From positions 3,782,001 to 3,846,000 of the forward strand of contig NZ_CP089301.1 of NCBI RefSeq assembly GCF_021227995.1: 64,000 nt of DNA, in the 5' to 3' direction. Under the pieces are notes generated by a model. That model saw only the letters and a list, made by a program, of their open reading frames with translations. It was not told where the DNA came from and ran no database searches. Below, piece by piece: positions 48,368 through 55,419 of the stretch. The stretch is from Novosphingobium kaempferiae. GTDB lineage: Bacteria > Pseudomonadota > Alphaproteobacteria > Sphingomonadales > Sphingomonadaceae. The translations under genes were made by a program, and so were the position numbers. Every line of letters starts with the position of its first letter. The first letter of the stretch is position 1.

Positions 48368-50680
48368 ATGGCTAAGGCGCGTCGCATGACCGGAATCACC
48401 CCTGACGTCGTCGAGGCGCATGGCCTCAATCCCGAAGAATACGAGCGTGTGCTGCACGCGCTGGGACGAGAGCCGAACCTCGTGGAACTCGGCATCTTCT
48501 CGGTGATGTGGTCGGAGCACTGCTCGTACAAGTCGAGCCGCTTCCACCTCAAGAAGCTGCCGACCAAGGCCCCCTGGGTCATCTGCGGCCCCGGCGAGAA
48601 CGCGGGCGTGATCGACATCGGCGACGGTCAGGCCGCCATCTTCAAGATGGAAAGCCACAACCATCCCAGTTATATCGAGCCTTATCAAGGCGCTGCGACC
48701 GGCGTGGGCGGCATCCTGCGCGACGTCTTCACGATGGGCGCGCGCCCCGTCGCCAACATGAACGCCCTGCGTTTCGGCCGTCCCGACCACCCGAAGATGA
48801 AGCATCTCGTCAAGGGCGTGGTCGCGGGCATCGGCGGCTACGGCAACTGCGTGGGCGTTCCCACGGTCGGCGGCGAGACGAACTTCCACAAGGCCTATGA
48901 CGGCAACATCCTCGTCAATGCGATGACCGTCGGCGTCGCCGATACCGACAAGATCTTCTATTCGGCGGCCACCGGCCTCGGCAATCCGATCGTCTACGTC
49001 GGCTCCAAGACCGGCCGCGACGGCATCCACGGCGCCACCATGGCATCGGCCGATTTCGACGAGAATTCCGAGGAAAAGCGCCCGACCGTGCAGGTCGGCG
49101 ACCCTTTCACCGAGAAGCTGCTGATCGAGGCCTGTCTCGAACTGATGGCGACCGACGCCATCGTCGCGATCCAGGACATGGGCGCGGCCGGCCTCACCTC
49201 CTCGTCGGTCGAAATGGCCAGCAAGGGCGGCGCGGGCGTCCGCCTCAACATGAACGCCGTCCCCTGCCGCGAAGAGGCGATGACGCCTTACGAAATGATG
49301 CTGAGCGAGAGCCAGGAGCGCATGCTCATGGTCCTCCAGCCCGGCAAGGAAGCCATGGCGGAAGCCATCTTCCGCAAGTGGGAACTGGACTTCGCGGTCA
49401 TCGGCGAAGTGACCGATACCGGCCACATGGTGCTGGAATTCAACGGCGAAGTGGTCTGCGACATCCCGCTCGGCCCGCTCGCCGACGACGCGCCGGAATA
49501 CGAGCGGCCCTACGTTTCGCCCGAGGAATACAAGGTCTGGGCTGCCGTCCCGGCGCTCGGTGAAGTCACCGAAAGCACGGATCTCGGTGCGGACCTCTTC
49601 AAGCTCATGGGCGGCGCGGACCTCGCCTCGCGCAAATGGATCTGGGAGCAGTACGACAGCCAGGTCGGCGCGGACACGATGCAGAAGTCGGGCGGCGACG
49701 CCGCCGTCGTGCGCGTCCACGGTACGCGCAAGGCACTGGCGATCAGCACCGACTGCTCGCCGCGCTACTGCTACGCCGACCCCTACGAGGGCGGCAAGCA
49801 GGCGGTGGCCGAGACCTACCGCAACATCAGCGCGGTCGGCGGCCTGCCGCTGGCGATCACCAACTGCCTGAACTTCGCAAACCCGCAGCGTCCGCAGATC
49901 ATGGCGCAGATCGTCGGCTGCCTGAACGGCATGGGCGATGCCTGCCGTGCGCTCGACTACCCGATCGTCTCGGGCAACGTGTCACTCTACAACGAGTCCA
50001 AGGCCACCGGCGGCGGCTCGGCGATCCTGCCGACCCCGGCAATCGGCGGCGTCGGCATCCTCGCCGACCACGACAAGATGGCGACCGTCGCGTTCAAGGC
50101 CGAGGGCGAGGATATCTTCCTCCTCGGCGGCGAAGGCACGCACCTCGGCCAGTCGCTCTGGCTGAAGGACATCGCAGGGCAGGAAGCCGGCGAAGCGCCT
50201 CAGGTCGACCTCAAGCTTGAAGCCCACAACGGCGGCGTGGTCCGTGGCTGGGTCGGCGAAGGCAAGGTCACTGCCGTCCACGACATCAGCGATGGCGGCC
50301 TCCTCGTCGCTCTGGCGGAAATGGCGCTGGCCAGCGGCCTCGGCTGCACGCTCGACGCCGATCTCACCACGGCGCAGGCCTTCGGCGAAGACCAGTCGCG
50401 CTACGTGCTGACGGCACCCGCCGGTACGGTTCTGCCGGAAGCCGTGAAGATCGGCACCGTCGGCGGAACCAAGGTCGCGGGCGTCGAGATCGCCGCGCTG
50501 CGCCAGGCCAACGAGGCTTTCTTCAAGGAGTGGATGGAGCAAAGACAAAGCAAAAGGCCCCGAAAGGGGCCTTTCTTGCGTCTGTACTCCACGCATCGCG
50601 GGACCGGCACGCTGATGCGCCCGGCCCCACACAACCCCCGCCTAAGCGCCGAAACCGCCGTCAATCGTCTGCTTGGGTAG
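48368..50680 (+). CDS. purL: Phosphoribosylformylglycinamidine synthase subunit PurL, with a C-terminal read-on extension
   Basis: A small-type PurL (770 aa as encoded) of purine synthesis, acting with PurQ and PurS. It has the N-terminal [23 protein letters not shown], and the second half beginning at [14 protein letters not shown]. The normal family end is near residue 724 (FFKEWME). Here CAA replaces the expected stop, and the frame runs on 46 residues, straight through the terminator hairpin, ending only inside a pseudogene remnant. A single TAA-to-CAA change would explain it. The core enzyme should still fold. Confidence 0.93.
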   Translation: MAKARRMTGITPDVVEAHGLNPEEYERVLHALGREPNLVELGIFSVMWSEHCSYKSSRFHLKKLPTKAPWVICGPGENAGVIDIGDGQAAIFKMESHNHPSYIEPYQGAATGVGGILRDVFTMGARPVANMNALRFGRPDHPKMKHLVKGVVAGIGGYGNCVGVPTVGGETNFHKAYDGNILVNAMTVGVADTDKIFYSAATGLGNPIVYVGSKTGRDGIHGATMASADFDENSEEKRPTVQVGDPFTEKLLIEACLELMATDAIVAIQDMGAAGLTSSSVEMASKGGAGVRLNMNAVPCREEAMTPYEMMLSESQERMLMVLQPGKEAMAEAIFRKWELDFAVIGEVTDTGHMVLEFNGEVVCDIPLGPLADDAPEYERPYVSPEEYKVWAAVPALGEVTESTDLGADLFKLMGGADLASRKWIWEQYDSQVGADTMQKSGGDAAVVRVHGTRKALAISTDCSPRYCYADPYEGGKQAVAETYRNISAVGGLPLAITNCLNFANPQRPQIMAQIVGCLNGMGDACRALDYPIVSGNVSLYNESKATGGGSAILPTPAIGGVGILADHDKMATVAFKAEGEDIFLLGGEGTHLGQSLWLKDIAGQEAGEAPQVDLKLEAHNGGVVRGWVGEGKVTAVHDISDGGLLVALAEMALASGLGCTLDADLTTAQAFGEDQSRYVLTAPAGTVLPEAVKIGTVGGTKVAGVEIAALRQANEAFFKEWMEQRQSKRPRKGPFLRLYSTHRGTGTLMRPAPHNPRLSAETAVNRLLG
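50553..50574 (+). terminator. purL terminator, now inside the open reading frame
   Basis: A perfect 9-bp stem AAAGGCCCC/GGGGCCTTT with a GAAA loop and a following TTTCTT. It starts 13 nt after codon 724 of purL, where the stop would be expected, and is translated as part of the extended frame. Confidence 0.85.
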
Positions 50681-50840
50681 CACCAGCACGGGAGCCGGCG
50701 CCCCCCGCTTCCGGTATCGTGACGGTCCGACCTCTCGCGAGCAGGCGGCGCGCCATCGTAATGGCAGCGACGCCGCCACCGACGATGCAGATGTCCGTCG
50801 CGTAAGTGGAGAAGTCGGTCTTTTCGAAATCCAGATGCAT
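50661..50840 (-). pseudogene. N-terminal remnant of an FAD-dependent GMC-type oxidoreductase
   Basis: A 59-residue frame (MHLDFEKTDFSTYATDICIVGG...) contains a dinucleotide-binding motif: ICIVGGGVAAITMARRLLARG, then VTIPEAGG. This is how GMC-family and related flavoproteins begin. It then degenerates and stops. Such enzymes are normally 500-570 residues, so about nine tenths is missing. It overlaps the extended end of purL by 20 nt and faces the operator-like palindrome at 50929. A short open frame of its own, but no plausible function. Confidence 0.7.
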
Positions 50841-50928
50841 GTCGTCACTCGGCCGGAAACTGGCGAACCGTCACGGTTCACGGGGCCGCCTCGAGATAGG
50901 TTCACGAGGTCGCGCCTTCCGCATGGCA

Positions 50929-50950
50929 AACATTGATTCTTCCCAATGTT
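50929..50950. promoter_or_regulatory. Regulon palindrome, site A
   Basis: AACATTG-ATTCTTCC-CAATGTT, perfect 7-bp arms with an 8-bp spacer. It lies 105 bp before the ATG of the response regulator gene at 51055 and 89 bp before the divergent flavoprotein remnant. Sites B (53891-53914) and C (58361-58384) share arms and the TCC next to the right arm. Confidence 0.7.
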
Positions 50951-51054
50951 GGCGCGCAGGCCTGCGAAGCACGCGGGATATGGCTGCATCCGCGAGTTGG
51001 GTCGGATCGAAACTCACGCTAACGGAACGGCGCAGAAGAAGGCTGAAGGGTGCG

Positions 51055-51729
51055 ATGCGCATATTGCTGATAGAGGACGACGCCGAGATGGCCGGCTTCA
51101 TCACAGATGGGCTGGCGCTGCAGGGCCATGTCACGCTGACCGAGCAGGAAGGGCGTCAGGGGCTGCGCCGTGCGCAAGGCGAGAACTGCGATGTCCTGAT
51201 CGTCGACCGCATGCTGCCGGATATCGACGGGACCGATCTCGTTTCGGAGATGCGCGGGCTGGGTCTTTCCGAACCGATCCTGATGCTGACATCCCTCGGC
51301 GCGATCGAGGACCGCGTGAAGGGGCTTGGAAGCGGTGCGGACGACTATCTCGTCAAGCCTTTCGCGATGGCCGAACTGTGCGCGCGCATCGATGCTCTCA
51401 GTCGTCGCGGACGGGGAGGTCTCGGCGATACGGCGGCATGCGGCACCATCAAGATCGACAGGGTCCGCAGGGACGTGTGGCGCGAAGGGCAGAGGATCGT
51501 CCTCCAGCCGCGGGAGTTCGAACTGCTGGAACAACTCATCCGCCAGCAGGACCAGGTGGTTTCGCGCGCGATGCTGCTGGAACAGGTCTGGCATTTCCAT
51601 TTCGATCCGCAGACCAATATCGTGGAAACGCACATGAGCCGTCTGCGGCAGAAGCTGAACGCGGGTTTCGAGCGCGATCCGATAGTTACCGTGCGCGGGG
51701 TAGGCTACAAGCTGCGCAGCGATGTCTGA
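51055..51729 (+). CDS. OmpR/PhoB-family response regulator
   Basis: A 224-residue regulator. The receiver domain (1 to about 115) has the acidic pocket EDD at 7-9, phospho-acceptor Asp51 in VLIVDRMLPDIDG and the switch Lys in DDYLVKPFA. A winged-helix DNA-binding domain follows (about 125-224, SRLRQKLNAGFERDPIVTVRGVGYKL). ATG 51055 has GAAGG upstream; the frame is open earlier but crosses site A. The last codons overlap the kinase gene by 8 nt, so this is its cognate regulator. Confidence 0.93.
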   Translation: MRILLIEDDAEMAGFITDGLALQGHVTLTEQEGRQGLRRAQGENCDVLIVDRMLPDIDGTDLVSEMRGLGLSEPILMLTSLGAIEDRVKGLGSGADDYLVKPFAMAELCARIDALSRRGRGGLGDTAACGTIKIDRVRRDVWREGQRIVLQPREFELLEQLIRQQDQVVSRAMLLEQVWHFHFDPQTNIVETHMSRLRQKLNAGFERDPIVTVRGVGYKLRSDV

Positions 51730-53083
51730 ACCACGTCACGGCCGCCTTGGGGCGATCACGCGTATCGCGGGCTGGTTCGTCGTGTTCTACACGATTGCGA
51801 CGCTGGGACTGGGCGCAACGATCTATATCATCGGCGAAAGCGCATTGCGCGAACAGCTTGACGATCGGATCGCGGCCGAGAGCGACTATCTGGCCGATAT
51901 TCATCGCCACCGTGGCATCGTCGCGCTTCGCGACACGCTGCAACGTCGGGACGACCGCGGCGTCAATGCGCTCGGCTACCTGCTGACGGACGGGAATGGG
52001 CGCAGGCTCGGCGGCGAACTGACGACCGATCGTCCGCGCACCGGGTGGGAGCAGATTCAGTTCCGGGACCAGGATGGCCGACGCAACGTGGCGCGTGCCT
52101 TCACCGTCGATCTGAAGGACGGAAACAGCCTGACGGTGGCGATGGAACTCGCCCCGGAACGTGCGCTGCGCCGCACTACGGCGCTGATCCTGCTCGCAGG
52201 CCTTGGCGCGACGCTGCTGGGCGGGATCATCGGCGGCGTGTGGCTGACCCGCGCGATCCGGTCTCGACTGAGGGCCATGAACGCCACGGCTCAGGGCATC
52301 ATCTCGGGGGATATGAGCCTGCGTATGCCGGTGTCGCAACCCGATGACGAATTCGGCCAGCTTGCCGGGACGCTCAACGCGATGCTGGACCGCAACAGTG
52401 CGCTGATCGAGAATTTGCGGCAGGTTTCCAGCGGCATCGCGCACGACTTGCGCACTCCGCTTGCCAAGGTTCGGCAGAGGCTGGAACGCATGATGGTGCT
52501 GACGCCCGAAGAGGGGGCGTTGCAGGACGAAGTCGAGCGTTCGATCGTCGAAATCGACGCAACTCTGTCACTTTTCAGCGCTTTGCTGCGTATCGCCGAG
52601 GTGGAGGCGGGGGCGTTGAGGCAGTATTTCCGGGTCTTCGACCTCAGCGCCGCCGTCGCCAGCGTCTGCGAGAGCTATGCCGCCGTCGCCGAGGACAGCG
52701 ACAAGTCGCTGACCTGCAGCATCGGCCCGGAAATGCGGGTTCTGGGCGATGCGGAGCTGGTATCGCAGGCTCTCGTCAACCTGCTGGAGAACGCCATCCG
52801 CCATACGCCGCCGCGTTCCAGCATACGTGTAAAGCTGTGCCTGAACGGCACCAAGGTGGTACTGAGCGTGACCGACGATGGCCATGGCGTCCCTGAGCAC
52901 AGGCAGGAACTGCTCAAGCAGCGCTTCACGCGAGGCGACCGATCCCGCGGCAGCCCGGGCTACGGTCTCGGCCTCAATCTCGTCGAGGCGGTGGCTGAAG
53001 TGCATGGCGGTCGCCTCCGCCTGTCGGATGCGGAGCCGGGGCTCCGGGTCGATATCGAGCTGCCACTCGCTGAGCGACCGTGA
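51722..53083 (+). CDS. Sensor histidine kinase (HisKA/HATPase type)
   Basis: A 453-residue inner-membrane kinase. Two membrane segments (about residues 13-35 and 156-178) bound a ~120-residue periplasmic sensor domain. A HAMP domain follows, then the H box GIAHDLRTPLAKVRQ with His241, N box LVNLLENAIRHTPP and G boxes DDGHGVPEH and GYGLGLNL. The sensor domain matches no ligand-binding fold I can name. Given the neighbours, the signal may be the compound handled by the receptor and phosphatase or a periplasmic state; that is inference. Confidence 0.94.
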   Translation: MSEPRHGRLGAITRIAGWFVVFYTIATLGLGATIYIIGESALREQLDDRIAAESDYLADIHRHRGIVALRDTLQRRDDRGVNALGYLLTDGNGRRLGGELTTDRPRTGWEQIQFRDQDGRRNVARAFTVDLKDGNSLTVAMELAPERALRRTTALILLAGLGATLLGGIIGGVWLTRAIRSRLRAMNATAQGIISGDMSLRMPVSQPDDEFGQLAGTLNAMLDRNSALIENLRQVSSGIAHDLRTPLAKVRQRLERMMVLTPEEGALQDEVERSIVEIDATLSLFSALLRIAEVEAGALRQYFRVFDLSAAVASVCESYAAVAEDSDKSLTCSIGPEMRVLGDAELVSQALVNLLENAIRHTPPRSSIRVKLCLNGTKVVLSVTDDGHGVPEHRQELLKQRFTRGDRSRGSPGYGLGLNLVEAVAEVHGGRLRLSDAEPGLRVDIELPLAERP

Positions 53084-53099
53084 CCGCAAGCCCCGCCTG

Positions 53100-53798
53100 T
53101 CACTTGCGGACCATGTAGCCTGCCCCGCGCACGGTGACGATCGGATCGACGCCAACCTGTTCGATCATGCGGCGACGTATCCGGCTTACATGCGCATCGA
53201 CCACTTTCGAACTGGGGGGCGAACCATTTCTCCACACGGTCTCATAGAGCGTCTCGCGCGAGAGGACGGAATCGGCGTTGCGGACGAGTTGCGCCAGCAG
53301 GCGAAATTCCTGCACGGACAGATCCAGCCCGACGCCCCGATACCACGCGCGCAGTCTGCTCGGGCTCACCGTGATATCGTCCGTGCCGATGGTGCCGCCG
53401 CCTTCGGTGGACCAGTTGCGTCGGCGCAGCACCGCTTTGATGCGGGCATGGAGTTCCTCGATGTCGATGGGCTTTACCATGTAGTCGTCGGCACCGCCTT
53501 CCAGACCGTCGATCCTTTCGGCGCTGTCCGCGAAAGCCGCCATCATGATGACAGGCGTCGTCACTCCCTCGTCTCGCAGGCTGCGCACGACGTTGAGGCC
53601 GTCCATTCCGCGCAGCACGAGCCCCAGCACGATGACGTCGAAATCGCCTTCGATCACGGCCCGAAGCGCTGCCTGCCCGTTCGTCAGAAGCGTCACGGCA
53701 TGCCCGACGCTGCGGAGCCTTTGCGAGAGGCTTTCGGCTAGCTGCACGTCGTCCTCGACGATCAGGACATCGTGCAGGACGGTGAAAGGCGGACGCAT
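53100..53798 (-). CDS. OmpR-family response regulator lacking the phospho-acceptor aspartate
   Basis: A 232-residue protein with an OmpR-type receiver (about residues 9-125) and a winged-helix domain (about 135-232, ending VRGAGYMVRK). The acidic pair E15-D16-D17 and Lys109 are kept. The phospho-acceptor position is Gly59 (DVIVLGLVLRGMDG, codon GGG) and the usual switch Thr is Ala87 (PVIMMAAF). It therefore cannot be phosphorylated in the normal way. ATG 53798 is chosen; the longer frame to 53951 crosses site B. It converges on the kinase gene (16 nt apart). Confidence 0.9.
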   Translation of the reverse strand: MRPPFTVLHDVLIVEDDVQLAESLSQRLRSVGHAVTLLTNGQAALRAVIEGDFDVIVLGLVLRGMDGLNVVRSLRDEGVTTPVIMMAAFADSAERIDGLEGGADDYMVKPIDIEELHARIKAVLRRRNWSTEGGGTIGTDDITVSPSRLRAWYRGVGLDLSVQEFRLLAQLVRNADSVLSRETLYETVWRNGSPPSSKVVDAHVSRIRRRMIEQVGVDPIVTVRGAGYMVRK

Positions 53799-53890
53799 CG
53801 GTAAAGGTACTCCTGGCCAGCCAAGCGCCGGAACAGGGCTGACCGGAAGGCTAATGCGACCGCTGCCCGCGATTTGACAGGCCGCCGCCG

Positions 53891-53914
53891 GAACATTGGG
53901 AAGAAGCAATATTC
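53891..53914. promoter_or_regulatory. Regulon palindrome, site B
   Basis: GAACATTG-GGAAGAAG-CAATATTC, 93 bp upstream of the atypical regulator. The GC flanks CCGCCG/CGGCGG extend the pairing to about 14 bp, so it could also work as the 3' hairpin of the phosphatase gene, which ends at 53930. Confidence 0.65.
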
Positions 53915-53929
53915 CGGCGGTTTTCAGGG

Positions 53930-55342
53930 CTATTTGCCGCGCGCCACGCACTTGCCGCCATCGGGCCCGACATTGCCGTTGCAGGTGCGCACCGAGATCA
54001 TCGGTTCGTCGATATCGATAAGGTGATTGCCGTCGGTGCGGCGCTCAAGGTCGAAGCCGTCGTAGAGCCTGCCCGACGCGGTGAAGGTGCGGAACTTCAG
54101 CCGATCCCCCGCCACATCGACCACCTGATAGAGTTCGGTCGCCTCTGCCGTCCGGTCGGGCTGGGTGCGGGCGCGATCGTTGAGGCCGTACATCTTCGAT
54201 CCCGTCACCGAGACGAGATAGACCGGCCCCTGCACCTTGCCGTCCTTGCGCATCGCCGCCGAAGCCTCGCGCCCGGCCTCCGACGTCAGGCGGCTGTAGC
54301 AGTGGTCGTGCCCCTGCAGCACGAGGTCCACCTTGCGGCTTTCGAACACCGGCTTCCACGCCGCCTTCACCTCGGACGTATCCTGCGGACGGGCGCAGGT
54401 GAAGACGGGCTGGTGGAACAGCACGACGTTCCACTTCGCCTTGCTGGATGCCAGCGTCTCGTCCAGCCAGCGGGTCTGCTGCTTCATGGTGCCCAGATCG
54501 ATGGCGGAAGTGCCGTCGAGCACGATGAAGCGCACGCCCTGATAGTCGACGAAATAGGTCGTCGCCTTCACGCCCGGCGCGCCGTTGGCGGGCAGCGCGA
54601 ACTGGAGCGGCCAGTACGGCCCGAGCTTGCGGCTTTCCGCGCCGTTCGGCAGCGCCACGTCGACATATTCGTGATTGCCGGTCGCGGGCACCTGCGGGAC
54701 GATGCCCCAGTTGTAGCCGCCCGCCTGATTGAACTCACCCCATTCGTCATCATGGTCGAGGTCGTCGCGCTGCGCGGCAAGGTCGCCCGCATGGAGCACC
54801 AGTTCGATGCCGCCATTGGCATGGAAGGCCTGCCGGATGACACGGCTGGCATACGTCAGGATGCCGTTCTGGATATCGCCGAGGTAGAGGAAGCGGAACG
54901 GCTTCGCCTCGGCGCTGGCGGTGCGGAACTGCATCCACTCCGTCCAGCCCGCGCTGCCCTTCAACCGATAGGCATAGACGGTGTCCGGCGTCAGGTTCTC
55001 GAAGCGGACCTGATGATAGAGCGCGGGACCGTTGGCGCTGTCCTTCGCGACGCCCGGAGCGCCGGTGACGAGGCTCGCCTTCTCCTCCAGCGTCGGCCCG
55101 TCGACCGCGACGGCGATCTGGGCTTCGCTTGCGCTCTGCGCGGCATCGGTGCGCCACGCGACAGCCATGCCCTTCGTCGGATCGGCAGCGGGCGTCAGCA
55201 TGATCCTGTCGGGCAGGTTACGGGCGGCATAAGGCGTCCCGGCGGAGCGCGGCACGGCCTCCTGGGCGCTCGCGGGTTGAATGAGACAAAGGGCCAGCGC
55301 GCCAAGCGCGACCCGGGCGGACAGACGACGAAGGGATGCCAT
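53930..55342 (-). CDS. Purple-acid-phosphatase-like metallophosphoesterase, exported
   Basis: A 470-residue protein. A signal peptide (residues 1 to about 26, ending PASA) is followed by an N-terminal fibronectin-III-like domain (about 40-140) and a calcineurin-like phosphoesterase domain. The five metal-site blocks are visible: GDIQ at 155-158, HAGD at 184-187, GNHEY at 222-226, FHQP at 309-312 and GHDHCYSR from 344. It should hydrolyse phosphate esters in the periplasm or outside. ATG 55342 is preferred over an earlier start at 55366. It is 77 nt downstream of the receptor gene and probably co-transcribed. Confidence 0.9.
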   Translation of the reverse strand: MASLRRLSARVALGALALCLIQPASAQEAVPRSAGTPYAARNLPDRIMLTPAADPTKGMAVAWRTDAAQSASEAQIAVAVDGPTLEEKASLVTGAPGVAKDSANGPALYHQVRFENLTPDTVYAYRLKGSAGWTEWMQFRTASAEAKPFRFLYLGDIQNGILTYASRVIRQAFHANGGIELVLHAGDLAAQRDDLDHDDEWGEFNQAGGYNWGIVPQVPATGNHEYVDVALPNGAESRKLGPYWPLQFALPANGAPGVKATTYFVDYQGVRFIVLDGTSAIDLGTMKQQTRWLDETLASSKAKWNVVLFHQPVFTCARPQDTSEVKAAWKPVFESRKVDLVLQGHDHCYSRLTSEAGREASAAMRKDGKVQGPVYLVSVTGSKMYGLNDRARTQPDRTAEATELYQVVDVAGDRLKFRTFTASGRLYDGFDLERRTDGNHLIDIDEPMISVRTCNGNVGPDGGKCVARGK

Positions 55343-55419
55343 GGTTCGGTAGCTCCGGAAAAACACGGCGCCGCCGCCCGGCCCGAAGGCAAGGCGGCGG
55401 CGGCAGGACGGGAACGGGA

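Noticed and set aside
53891..53914. Site B as merely the phosphatase terminator
   Set aside because: The GC flanks could support that, but the core and the spacer TCC match sites A and C, which do not follow gene ends in the same way, and there is no T-tract.
53799..53951. Longer N-terminus for the atypical response regulator
   Set aside because: The receiver starts right after ATG 53798; the extension has no homology-like pattern and would overlap site B.
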